Below, piece by piece: positions 16,590 through 25,159 of a DNA stretch of 64,000 bases (within the stretch, counting starts at the first letter, position 1; each line of letters starts with the position of its first letter). Both the position numbers and the translations under genes were made by a program. The notes under the pieces are model-generated. The model made no database searches. It was not told the origin of the DNA and worked only from the letters and a program-made list of their open reading frames with translations. Source of the DNA: Kordiimonas aestuarii (GTDB taxonomy: Bacteria; Pseudomonadota; Alphaproteobacteria; Sphingomonadales; Kordiimonadaceae). The DNA lies in assembly GCF_025574465.1 (NCBI RefSeq), contig NZ_JAOBPP010000021.1:124001-188000 (forward strand), written 5' to 3'.

Positions 16590-17945
16590 ATGGATATGAT
16601 CAAAACCATCAAGTCCCTTCCTATGGCTGTTGCAGCTGCTGCGATCCTCGCGGCACTGCCACTGCCGGAGGGCGTCAGCCTGAGCGGTAAAGCCTTTGCA
16701 CAGGAAGAAGAACAGTCCTACGCCGAACGCGCCAAAACGCGAAAGGTACCGGCCATGAGCCTGGATATTCACAAGAAGATCCAGAAAGCTCAGGAGGCCA
16801 TGGACCTCAAGGAATACACTGAAGCAAAAGAGATCCTCAACGAAACGCTCGAAAGCAAACGCATCAACGACTATGAAAAAGCCGTTGCGTGGCAGCTGAA
16901 GGCAATGATCTCTTATGAAGAGGATGACACGGCGGCCACAATCCGGGCCTACGAGGAAATCCTCAGCTATTCCGAAAGCATTCCTGTCGGCCTTGAGCTC
17001 AACATTCTCTATGGTCTGGCCCAGCTCTATTATAGCGAGGAAAACTACGATAAAGCCCTCGAATATATCAAGATCTGGGAGCCCCGGGCTGAAGTTGTCA
17101 GCGTTAACCACCTTGTGTTCATCGCACAGGTTTATTACACCCTGACCGACTTTGACTCAGCGCTTGACTACATCTACCGCGCCATTTCCGACGCTCAGGC
17201 CGTTGATACGGTTGAGGTGAAGGAGCAATGGTACGGCATGGCGCTTTCGGCACACTGGGAGCTTGGCCAGTATACCAAGGTCCGTGACGTGCTCGAAATC
17301 CTGCTGATCAACTGGCCGAAGCCGCAATACTGGATCCAGCTTGCGGGTGTCTACCAGGAGCTTGGCGACGAAAAGACCTCTTACTCGCTTACAGAAGCCG
17401 CTTACAAGCAGGGCTTCCTCGACGATAAGCCGGTTCAACTCGTCAACGTGGCTCAGATTCAGCTGGCGCGTGGTGCGCCGATCAAATGTGCCTGGGTACT
17501 TGAGAAGGCTTTCAAGGAAGACCGGATCGAGAAAACAGCGCAGAACTACAAAACCCTTGGCCAGTGCTACCTGATGGCAACGGAATATGAAAAGGCCCTC
17601 AAGCCGCTTTCTGTTGCCGCCAAGAGCGAAGCCGATGGTGACCTGTGGTTCCAGATCGGGCAGGTTCAGATGCAGCTGACACACTACAAGGACGCGGTAA
17701 ACAGCTTTGACAATGTTGTTGACGCCTTCAAGGGTACGAAGGACACCAAGGACAAAGGCAAGACGCTAACCGCTGTCATGCAGAAAGGTCAGGCCCTGAC
17801 CGAGCTGAAACAGTTCAAGGAAGCGCACGACGCCTTCGACGCTGCCCGTAAAATGGCAACCGACCAGAAGGACCGTCGCATGATTACCCAGTGGCGTAAT
17901 TACCTCAAAGCTGAAGAAGCCCGCGAAGAGATGCTGAAGGGCTAA
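16590..17945 (+). CDS. periplasmic TPR protein of the TonB2-type cluster
   Basis: 451 aa, signal peptide ending KAFAQ, then about nine TPR-like helical repeats (e.g. IHKKIQKAQEAMDLKEYTEA, YGLAQLYYSEENYDKALEYI, YKTLGQCYLMATEYEKALK). TPR proteins close most TonB2 clusters of marine bacteria and may scaffold the transducer complex. It shares an obvious paralogous N-terminal block (KVPAMSL.IHKKIQ) with the TPR-TonB fusion at 19.7 kb. ATG follows GGACAGGAG. A strong terminator lies 25 bases beyond. Confidence 0.92.
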   Translation: MDMIKTIKSLPMAVAAAAILAALPLPEGVSLSGKAFAQEEEQSYAERAKTRKVPAMSLDIHKKIQKAQEAMDLKEYTEAKEILNETLESKRINDYEKAVAWQLKAMISYEEDDTAATIRAYEEILSYSESIPVGLELNILYGLAQLYYSEENYDKALEYIKIWEPRAEVVSVNHLVFIAQVYYTLTDFDSALDYIYRAISDAQAVDTVEVKEQWYGMALSAHWELGQYTKVRDVLEILLINWPKPQYWIQLAGVYQELGDEKTSYSLTEAAYKQGFLDDKPVQLVNVAQIQLARGAPIKCAWVLEKAFKEDRIEKTAQNYKTLGQCYLMATEYEKALKPLSVAAKSEADGDLWFQIGQVQMQLTHYKDAVNSFDNVVDAFKGTKDTKDKGKTLTAVMQKGQALTELKQFKEAHDAFDAARKMATDQKDRRMITQWRNYLKAEEAREEMLKG

Positions 17946-17970
17946 AGCCAAGGCTTTCAACCAGATTACA

Positions 17971-17998
17971 AACGGCGCTCCTCGGGGCGCCGTTTTTT
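17971..17998 (+). terminator. rho-independent terminator of the Ton operon
   Basis: AACGGCGC-loop-GCGCCGTT stem followed by six T, 25 bases after the TPR stop: a classical intrinsic terminator. Confidence 0.95.
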
Positions 17999-18049
17999 GT
18001 TTGCAGCCCCGCACGATCGCTGATCATACTCGGAGCTTCGGGCAACCCT

Positions 18050-18487
18050 TTCCACAATGGGCAGAAGCAAGGCAGAATGGGACGGCGGCCTACGCCCTGA
18101 AACCCTTGAAGCTTCGCAGAGAGCAATCATACGCGCCGATCATGTGCTTATAATCTACCCTCTCTGGTCCCGGGCATGCCTGCACGACTCAGTTTTTCGA
18201 ACAGATACTGCGCCCTGATATGAAGGGTAAAGGCAAGTAACCGCTTGCCTGGCGCAAACTCCTGAAAGGCTGTTCCGCACACATTGTCGTAACTATGGGT
18301 ATGCCGGGTCTGGCCCACCGGTTATTCGCCGCTCAAGCGCAACACCCCCGCCTTCTCCGGCGTGGGACCGACCCGCAGCGCAGTTTTCGGTATGGTGGAA
18401 GGCGCGAGCGATAACCGTCGTCAGCGCTGGCTTGATAAAATAGGGCGACTTGGCCGGGATGTGCGATATATTGTTATAATATAACTT
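18050..18487 (+). pseudogene. decayed flavodoxin-fold NAD(P)H oxidoreductase
   Basis: Three frames together spell a protein of the quinone-reductase/KefF type (PF02525-like): from 18057, GLRPETLEASQRAIIRADHV then LIIYPLW; shifted, QFFEQILRPDM near 18192-18222; shifted again, LLKGCSAHIVVTMGMPGLAHR from about 18260; and finally VGPTRSAVFGMVEGASDNRR then WLDKIGRLGRDV to the TAA near 18487. Stops and shifts interrupt it and I find no intact start, so it is dead. It fills the otherwise empty 595 bases between the Ton clusters. Confidence 0.8.
18473..18485. promoter_or_regulatory. AT-rich palindrome upstream of the second tonB
   Basis: GTTAT-aat-ATAAC directly followed by six T, 55 bases before tonB. 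It could be an operator or a weak terminator; its ATATATTGTTATAATATAAC context is also promoter-like. Confidence 0.4.
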
Positions 18488-18507
18488 TTTTATATCTCGC
18501 CTTGGTG

Positions 18508-18530
18508 TTATTGTTATGTTGTAACAATAA
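18508..18530 (+). promoter_or_regulatory. inverted repeat abutting the tonB ribosome site
   Basis: Perfect 9-base arms TTATTGTTA and TAACAATAA around TGTTG end at the AAGGAGG of tonB, so the hairpin (or a bound regulator) could mask translation initiation. Confidence 0.55.
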
Positions 18531-18540
18531 GGAGGGTATC

Positions 18541-19164
18541 ATGAACACAACGAATATGCGGGCATTTCCCATTGTGAGCGGGGCAGCCTTCACAACCTTC
18601 GGCCTGTTTCTACTGATGCAAGGGCTTATCACCAAAGACAATATATCATTCCCGGCAGAACGGCCGGTCTTCAACCCGAACATCATTTTGGCTGTTCCGG
18701 ACGAACCAGAGATACGACCCATCAATAGAGTTGCGCCGCCGCAGGAGGTGAAGCCCGTGCCAGTCCCGCCAAAGCCGACGGTGGACCTTGGTGATGACAA
18801 ATTCATAGGCCTTCGCCTCGGCCCTGCCCCCATGCCGCAAACCGGCGCCGGAGACGACGGTGGGTTCCGTCCCGGATATATGGACGGTGAGCGCATACCG
18901 CTCGTGCGTGTGCAACCACAGTATCCCCGCCGGGCACTTGAGCGCGGCATTGAAGGCTCGGCTGTGGTTGAATTTACCGTACGCGAGGACGGGACAGTGG
19001 CTGATGCTCGGGTGATTAAGGCGGAACCCCAGGGCTTGTTCGAGCACGCCGCGCTCGCTGCTATCGCCAAGTTCAAATACAAACCCACTGTCGTGGGCGG
19101 TATCCCACGCGCGTCAAACGGCATCCGTTACCGGTTTGTTTTTGAACTGACCAGCGACGACTGA
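18541..19164 (+). CDS. tonB: TonB energy transducer (second cluster)
   Basis: 207 aa: anchor (AAFTTFGLFLLMQGL), proline-rich spacer (RVAPPQEVKPVPVPPKPTV), and TonB C-terminal domain from IPLVRVQPQYPRRALERGI to RYRFVFEL. It is recognisably paralogous to the first tonB. ATG at 18541 is set by AAGGAGG; the open frame begins at 18502. It leads a three-gene cluster (tonB, exbD, TPR-tonB). Confidence 0.94.
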   Translation: MNTTNMRAFPIVSGAAFTTFGLFLLMQGLITKDNISFPAERPVFNPNIILAVPDEPEIRPINRVAPPQEVKPVPVPPKPTVDLGDDKFIGLRLGPAPMPQTGAGDDGGFRPGYMDGERIPLVRVQPQYPRRALERGIEGSAVVEFTVREDGTVADARVIKAEPQGLFEHAALAAIAKFKYKPTVVGGIPRASNGIRYRFVFELTSDD

Positions 19165-19174
19165 GGAGACAACC

Positions 19175-19576
19175 ATGAGATATAAGACTTCATTGAACCA
19201 CTGCGGAGCGAGCCCCGATATGACGCCGACGCTGGACATTGTCTTCATCATGCTGATTTTCTTCATCGTCACATCAAGCTTCATCAAGGAAAGTGGCATC
19301 ACCCCCAATATACCCAAAACGCAAACCGGGCCCAAGGCACCAACCACGCCCATCGCCTTTCGCATCAGCGCCGACAACAACATCTTCTATGAAGGTCGGC
19401 TGGTGGACCCCTGGATGACCGAAGCCATCATCAAAGAAGAGAGTACCGCGCGCCCGGAGGCCCCTGTGGTGATAGCAGCCAATGAGAATAGCCATACCGG
19501 CCTTCTCGTACGCCTTCATGACCAGGCGTCCAAGGCGGGCATGGCAAACGACAGGATTGCGGTTCAAGTAGAGTAA
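19175..19576 (+). CDS. exbD: ExbD-type subunit (second cluster)
   Basis: 133 aa with DMTPTLDIVFIMLIFFIVTS helix, conserved Asp, short Pro-rich linker (NIPKTQTGPKAPTTP) and periplasmic domain (ARPEAPVVIAANENSHTG). More diverged from the tandem exbD pair than those are from each other. It begins 10 bases after tonB. No exbB accompanies it, so it presumably borrows the channel of the first cluster (inference). Confidence 0.93.
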   Translation: MRYKTSLNHCGASPDMTPTLDIVFIMLIFFIVTSSFIKESGITPNIPKTQTGPKAPTTPIAFRISADNNIFYEGRLVDPWMTEAIIKEESTARPEAPVVIAANENSHTGLLVRLHDQASKAGMANDRIAVQVE

Positions 19577-19711
19577 TGGGCGTTACACGATGAACCGCAA
19601 GCGGGATGGCAAGCTATTGCCATCCCGTTCTTTTTGAACATCCTGTATTTCCTTCGGTCCCAAAGCGTTTATCATCCCATTATCGCTGATCGTTTCTTGA
19701 TGGGGGAATGC

Positions 19712-20929
19712 ATGAAACTGACCCACTTGTTCACCGGTACCGCGCTGACGCTGTCCGCCACTTTTGCAAGCATACCCGCACAAGCACTGGACGCAGACCT
19801 CTATCTTGCCGCGGCATCCACCATACGAAAAGTCCCCGCCATGAGCCTGACCGTTCACAAGAAGATTCAGGCTGCACAAGAAGCCATAGCAGACAAGGAC
19901 TACCCCCGTGCACAAGCCGTATTAAATGAAACGCTTCGCCTGACACGCATCAATGACTATGAAAAAGCCGTCGTCTGGCAACTCAAGGCCATGATTGCCT
20001 TTTCAGAAAACGATTCACCGGCAACCATCGAAGCATATGAGACCATCCTCAATTATCGCGACTCAATCCCGGAAGCACTGGAGATCAATATTCTCTTTGG
20101 CCTTGCCCAGCTTTATCACTCTCAGGGTGACACGAGACAGGCAGCCGAATATGCCAACAAGACTGTTTACCGGATGCCCACGTTGTCACAGGCCCAGAGC
20201 AGGTTTCTGGCGGAGCTGTATTATCTCACCCGGGATTTCGCCAAAGCGGAAAAACACATCGAAGTCGCCATCAATGCCGGACAGGCCTATGGCGGCGGCG
20301 GCGTCAAGGAAGTCTGGTACAAAATGCTGTTGTCTTCCCAATGGGAACAAGGCCACCAACTGGAAGCGAAAAAGACCGCGCTGGCCCTGATCAGTCGGTG
20401 GCCGGAGCAAAAATATTGCCAGATCCTCGCGGGCATGATGATGGAAATGCGAAACACCGACGAGCAAATGACCCTCGACGAAGTACGCACAAATCAGGCT
20501 GCCTGTGCTGATGTCACAACAACCTCGCCCGTCGAAAATCTATATCTGGATTTCCAAGTGGCTTTTGAGAAGGCCCGCTCGACACAGGCTGCAAAAGCAC
20601 AACCAGCTGAAACAGACGCCAAGGCGAAGCAGCCGCGCAGAGGCCAGAAAGACTATCTGCCAGTCGTACGGGTGCAACCCCAATTTCCTGCCAAAGCGTT
20701 AAGAGACGGGATCACCGATGCGCGCGTGCTCATAAGCCTTGATATCGAGAAGGACGGTAGCGTCAATTCCCGCTCCATCAGGATATTGGAAAGCAACCCC
20801 GCAGGGTATTTTGAAGACAGCGTCAAGCGTGCGGCGTCAAAATTCAAATACAAACCTGAAATCGTTGACGGTAAAGCTCAACGCGTCGAAGGCGTGAAAT
20901 ATACCTTCACTTTCAAGGTGGAAGATTAG
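19712..20929 (+). CDS. secreted TPR-TonB fusion protein
   Basis: 405 aa. Signal peptide (FTGTALTLSATFASIPAQA), TPR region (about residues 30-270) paralogous to the first cluster's TPR protein (KVPAMSLTVHKKIQAAQEAI), Lys/Ala/Gln-rich linker, and a TonB C-terminal domain (about 320-405; YLPVVRVQPQFPAKALRDGI to GVKYTFTFKVED). The signal peptide looks cleavable and there is no other anchor, so the TonB domain may be free in the periplasm. ATG 19712 follows GGGGA; 26 upstream codons are open but unlikely. Confidence 0.88.
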   Translation: MKLTHLFTGTALTLSATFASIPAQALDADLYLAAASTIRKVPAMSLTVHKKIQAAQEAIADKDYPRAQAVLNETLRLTRINDYEKAVVWQLKAMIAFSENDSPATIEAYETILNYRDSIPEALEINILFGLAQLYHSQGDTRQAAEYANKTVYRMPTLSQAQSRFLAELYYLTRDFAKAEKHIEVAINAGQAYGGGGVKEVWYKMLLSSQWEQGHQLEAKKTALALISRWPEQKYCQILAGMMMEMRNTDEQMTLDEVRTNQAACADVTTTSPVENLYLDFQVAFEKARSTQAAKAQPAETDAKAKQPRRGQKDYLPVVRVQPQFPAKALRDGITDARVLISLDIEKDGSVNSRSIRILESNPAGYFEDSVKRAASKFKYKPEIVDGKAQRVEGVKYTFTFKVED

Positions 20930-20933
20930 AAAA

Positions 20934-20954
20934 AGGCAGGCCATGAGCCTGCCT
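20934..20954 (-). terminator. shared terminator between convergent genes
   Basis: AGGCAGGC-catga-GCCTGCCT perfect 8-bp stem. On the minus strand it is followed by TTTTT, serving the hydrolase gene; on the plus strand only a C/T-rich tract follows. Confidence 0.8.
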
Positions 20955-20978
20955 CCCTCTTCCGGCCAGTACAGCGAC

Positions 20979-22235
20979 CTAGTCGACCACGGCCTCATTC
21001 ACATATTTGCGCATGTCTGTCCGCAGATCGACCACCCCATAAGGCAGAACATTTGTCATCACGATAGCGACAATATCCTCTGTGGGGTCTATCCAGAACA
21101 CGGTATTGGCCATACCACCCCAGTAATATTCACCGGCTTTACCGCCACCGCCAAAAGCTTCGGCATCTTCCACCACGGCGAAATCAAGCCCGAAACCTGT
21201 TACGCCCTTGCCTGCAATGCCGTTTACACCGTCCGGTAGTTGATTAGTACGCATCATCCGGACCGTCTCCGGCTGAAGGAGCCGCACCCCATCAAGTTCG
21301 CCACCATTGGCGACCATCTGGGCGAAGCGCCAGTAATCGGCCGTCGTGGAAACAAGGCCACCACCGCCTGATTTGAACTGCGGGTTAATGGTGAAGTCCT
21401 GTATCAGCTTGTTCTGCGTCGGTACGAGGCCTTTTTCCTTGTCCACGTCATAAATGCCAACCAGCCGGTCTGCTTTGCCCTCTGGCACATAAAACCCGGT
21501 GTCGTGCATGCCCAGGGGTTCAAATATCCTCTCACGCAGGAACACGTCAAATGGCTGACCTGAAAGCACCTCAACCAGATAGCCTTGCACATCAACCGCC
21601 AGCGAATAAACCCAAGCGGCCCCTGGCTGATAGAGCAGTGGCTCCGCTGCAAGTTTGGGCGCCCATTCGCTCAAGGGCTGGTCGAAGCCGATGAGCTGGT
21701 TCTTGCGGTAGCTCATATCGACCGGCGTTTCACTGAATACACCATAGCTCAGCCCCGCAGTGTGCCGCATCAGGTCACGGACAGTCACCTCACGCGCAAC
21801 GGGTTCAGTAACAAGGCTGCCGTCTTCTGCAACGCTTTTAAAAACACGCTGCCCCTTGAAAGCCGGTATATATTTGGAAACCGGGTCATCAAGCTCGAAC
21901 TTGCCTTCGTCGTACAGCATCATAAGCGCGACACCGGTCACCGGTTTGGTCATGGAATAAATACGAAAAATGGCATCCTCAGACATGGGTTCGCCGCTCT
22001 CAATGGTGCGAGAGCCATAGGTGGCAAAATGCGCGACCTTACCCTTTCGCGCTACGAGCGTAGTCAGCCCCGCAAGCCGTCCGTCATCTACATACGCCTG
22101 AAAATGCGCTGTCATGGCATCGAGCGTATCGGCAGAGAGATTAACCTCCGCCGGTGACACTTCCGGCAGGTCTGCTGCAGAAGCGGTTGTTGTCAGGCCA
22201 ACCAGAAGAATAAATATCGATAGATGTTTGAGCAT
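20979..22235 (-). CDS. serine hydrolase, class C beta-lactamase fold
   Basis: 418 aa with signal peptide (IFILLVGLTTTASA). Catalytic SxxK is in IYSMTKPVTGVALM (about residue 95); the YxN-like YSLAVDVQGYLVEVLSG and HTAGLSYGVF segments fit the esterase/beta-lactamase-related (EstB-type) branch; a glycine-rich FGGGGKAGEYYWGG near the C-terminus replaces KTG. Likely a periplasmic esterase or peptidase; resistance to beta-lactams cannot be inferred. ATG follows GGGGAGGAG. Confidence 0.9.
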   Translation of the reverse strand: MLKHLSIFILLVGLTTTASAADLPEVSPAEVNLSADTLDAMTAHFQAYVDDGRLAGLTTLVARKGKVAHFATYGSRTIESGEPMSEDAIFRIYSMTKPVTGVALMMLYDEGKFELDDPVSKYIPAFKGQRVFKSVAEDGSLVTEPVAREVTVRDLMRHTAGLSYGVFSETPVDMSYRKNQLIGFDQPLSEWAPKLAAEPLLYQPGAAWVYSLAVDVQGYLVEVLSGQPFDVFLRERIFEPLGMHDTGFYVPEGKADRLVGIYDVDKEKGLVPTQNKLIQDFTINPQFKSGGGGLVSTTADYWRFAQMVANGGELDGVRLLQPETVRMMRTNQLPDGVNGIAGKGVTGFGLDFAVVEDAEAFGGGGKAGEYYWGGMANTVFWIDPTEDIVAIVMTNVLPYGVVDLRTDMRKYVNEAVVD

Positions 22236-22435
22236 GAAGTACTCCTCCCCTTGGGAGAAAAAGATAGCGCAGCGTCAGGGAAAAACAATGCACAAACAGT
22301 CACCGGGCTGTTACCCGACGCTGGATACGTTTACTATCCCCTAACCTTAATGCTCTAACAATAAATACTGGCCTCTGAAGGCTACACTGGCATAAACTTG
22401 GTTTCAGTGTTGGGGGGTCGTAGGCAGGAGTATCT

Positions 22436-23398
22436 ATGATCCGGCGAATTTGGCAGCATGGATGCCGAATAGTGGGAACCGCTCATCGAGCGTTACCTGT
22501 TGCGCTGTTGGTCGTCATGCTTGCGGTCCAGCCATACGCCCGTGCCGAGATCATTATTGTCGACAGCCACAAGTCGGACGAAAGCATCGGCCTTGCTCAG
22601 GCAATCAGCCGTCACTGCACACGCTGTGGCCAGATACAATATATGGACATGAAGCGCAGCCCCCAGATCGGGCGGGAAATCATTGCCGAGCTGAAAGCAC
22701 GCGAAGCCAACAAGCAGCTTGACTTGGTCATCACCCTCGGCCGACAGGCCACCACTGTTGTCACCGGTGACTTGAAAAAAACACCTATATTCCACACCTT
22801 GCATCCCCAAGCGTTGCCACTGTCGGGTAGCAGCCGCCACGTTCAGGAATTTGCGATTACGCCCAGTCTGGCGATGCAACTGGATGCCTTCAAGGCGCTG
22901 GCACCGCAGATGAAGCGAGTGGGGTTTCTGGCTCGCCGCAGCACCATCGAACCATTTCGCGATGAGATCATAGCATCGGCAACTGCCAATAGCTTGAGCG
23001 TCAACTTTTATTATGTGGACCACCTTGATGACATTAGCCCTGGCCTGCGACAAGCGATCCGGGAAACCGACGGGCTGCTTTTTCTGCGGGATAGCCTTGT
23101 CATCAACAGCGACACCATTCAGTTTATCCTGCGCCTGACCCTTGAGAACCGTGTGCCCACCTTTGCCTATTCGCCTGCGCTCGTAGACATGGGGATGACG
23201 GCGACCCTGTCCCTGAGCACGGAAAATCTGGCGCAAAAGATTGCCGCCGCAGTGGATGCCGTATTAACCGATACGCCACCTTCTCTGGACGCCCATCCGG
23301 AAAGCAGCTTCGTGCTGGAGGTGAACGAGCGCTCGTTCAAAGGCGCTCTCGGCGCGGTTAGGGAACGCATACCCGGTATGAGGGTAGTATTCAGATGA
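22436..23398 (+). CDS. PF04392-like ABC-type substrate-binding protein
   Basis: 320 aa with signal peptide (VALLVVMLAVQPYARA). The mature part has the two-lobe binding pattern of the ABC_sub_bind family: LDLVITLGRQATTVVTGDLK, RVGFLARRSTIEPF, GLLFLRDSLVINSDTIQFIL, and RVPTFAYSPALVDMGMTATL. The stop overlaps the start of the histidine kinase by four bases (ATGA), so it is more likely the kinase's periplasmic sensor partner than a transporter component. AGGAG precedes the ATG. Confidence 0.8.
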   Translation: MIRRIWQHGCRIVGTAHRALPVALLVVMLAVQPYARAEIIIVDSHKSDESIGLAQAISRHCTRCGQIQYMDMKRSPQIGREIIAELKAREANKQLDLVITLGRQATTVVTGDLKKTPIFHTLHPQALPLSGSSRHVQEFAITPSLAMQLDAFKALAPQMKRVGFLARRSTIEPFRDEIIASATANSLSVNFYYVDHLDDISPGLRQAIRETDGLLFLRDSLVINSDTIQFILRLTLENRVPTFAYSPALVDMGMTATLSLSTENLAQKIAAAVDAVLTDTPPSLDAHPESSFVLEVNERSFKGALGAVRERIPGMRVVFR

Positions 23399-25110
23399 GC
23401 GATCCAAAAAATCCGGCACAGAACGTGATGCCCGTTGGCGGGCCTAACAGCGATAAGAACAGTTCTACATTGCGCTCCCGCGCGATTGCCTTCCTCGTGT
23501 TTCTGGTGGTAGCCGTTGGTGGCATGATGGCTTTTGTCTTTGTCGGCATGTCCAACCAACTGATGACCGCAGACCTTGAAACACGCGGTCGAGCTGCGGC
23601 CGCAAGCATTGCTGAAAATGCCAAACTGGGGCTTCTGGTCAGAGACAAAAAAATCCTGCGGGAGGCCTTGTCGCCATACCTGATTGATCCGGATATCCGG
23701 TATATTGATGTTATCGATGGCGACGGCACCACGCTTTTCAGCCTGCCTGAGAACCATAGCAGGATCGGCGACACCATTGTAATTCAGGAGACGCTTGACG
23801 GACAAAAACTGACCATACAGCACCTGAGTGCCAGCAAGGCCGCAGACAAGGTCAGCTACCATATCGGGGCACCGGTCATGCGCGACATGATCAGCGACAC
23901 CAATGGCGACCCCTTCACCGACGAGGGCCGTGAGGCGGTGCCTTCAGAAAGCCCGCGCCTGATTGGCATGGTGCGACTAGGTCTTTCAACAGCAAGGGTG
24001 CAGGACCAGATAGACACCCTCGTCTCGCGCGCCGGGCTTGTTGCCGCCTTACTGGCAGTTGTCGGGCTTCTGGTCGCATCCACCTTGTTGCGCCGCTGGT
24101 TGAGCCCTCTGGAACTGCTGACCGACGTCGCACGTAAAATCAAGCGCACCGGCCTTGAGGATGCACTTAATGAGAAAGCCCTGAGCGAAATAGCGGCAGC
24201 AAACCTTCGTGGTAGAACCGGCGAGTTGGCAACGCTTCAAAGTGCCTTCCTCGACATGCTTGAGGAGTTGAAGCTGCATGACCGTGCACAGGCCGAGCAA
24301 AAGGACCGCCTGGAACAGATGGTTGTCGAGCGCACCATGGAACTGACCTTCGCCAAGGAAGAAGCAGAGGCCGCCAATATCGCCAAGTCAAAATTTCTTG
24401 CTTCCATGAGTCACGAGTTGCGCACACCTCTCAATGCCGTCATCGGGTTTTCGGAAATGCTTCAACAGGACATCATGGTGAAGCCTGAGCAACAGCAGGA
24501 GTACCTTGGTTATATTCGAGACAGCGGAAAACATCTTCTGGATATCATCAATGATATACTTGACCTTTCCAAACTGGAGGCGGGACGGTTTGAGCTGCAG
24601 ATTCGTGACGCTCTACTCGATGACATCGTCGAGGGTGCCGTTGCGATCAGCCAACCCGTCATTGAGCGTAAAAACCTCTCCTGCAGCGTCGATTGTCCTC
24701 CGATCCAGATACGAACCGATGCCCGCATCCTCAAGCAGGTGATTATCAACCTAGTATCAAATGCGGTAAAATTCACACCAGCAGACGGCAGCGTTTCCAT
24801 TACCGCGACAGAATCCGGTGACACATACTGCCTGACGGTGACAGACACCGGGATCGGTATGAGCGATGCGGAAATCGAAGTGGCGCTGCAACCCTTCTCA
24901 CAAGTCAGCGACCATATGTACGTACAGCAGGAAGAAGGTTCGGGCACCGGGCTTGGCTTGCCCCTGGTGGAGCATTTTGTCTTGCTGATGAAAGGCGATA
25001 TGCGCATTGAATCAGAAAAAGGCGCTGGCACCCGGATATATCTCACGCTTCCTATACACCCTGAACCGCCCGAAAGCAGCGACCCCGGAAACGATTTCGA
25101 CTATATTTAG
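23395..25110 (+). CDS. membrane sensor histidine kinase
   Basis: 571 aa. Two membrane helices (about 25-50, FLVFLVVAVGGMMAFVFV; about 212-232, GLVAALLAVVGLLVASTLL) enclose a periplasmic domain; HAMP-like linker, coiled coil, then HisKA (FLASMSHELRTPLNAVIGFS) and HATPase ([39 protein letters not shown]). No receiver domain and no response regulator adjacent. Coupled to the binding protein upstream, suggesting ligand-responsive signalling. Confidence 0.93.
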   Translation: MSDPKNPAQNVMPVGGPNSDKNSSTLRSRAIAFLVFLVVAVGGMMAFVFVGMSNQLMTADLETRGRAAAASIAENAKLGLLVRDKKILREALSPYLIDPDIRYIDVIDGDGTTLFSLPENHSRIGDTIVIQETLDGQKLTIQHLSASKAADKVSYHIGAPVMRDMISDTNGDPFTDEGREAVPSESPRLIGMVRLGLSTARVQDQIDTLVSRAGLVAALLAVVGLLVASTLLRRWLSPLELLTDVARKIKRTGLEDALNEKALSEIAAANLRGRTGELATLQSAFLDMLEELKLHDRAQAEQKDRLEQMVVERTMELTFAKEEAEAANIAKSKFLASMSHELRTPLNAVIGFSEMLQQDIMVKPEQQQEYLGYIRDSGKHLLDIINDILDLSKLEAGRFELQIRDALLDDIVEGAVAISQPVIERKNLSCSVDCPPIQIRTDARILKQVIINLVSNAVKFTPADGSVSITATESGDTYCLTVTDTGIGMSDAEIEVALQPFSQVSDHMYVQQEEGSGTGLGLPLVEHFVLLMKGDMRIESEKGAGTRIYLTLPIHPEPPESSDPGNDFDYI

Positions 25111-25159
25111 GCAGGTATTGTTGCCGGGCCGGTCACAGCGCTGTCGCTGCCTCGACCGC

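Noticed and set aside
16074..17111. 345-codon minus-strand frame
   Set aside because: Mirror of tonB and the TPR gene; low-complexity Phe/Leu-rich product.
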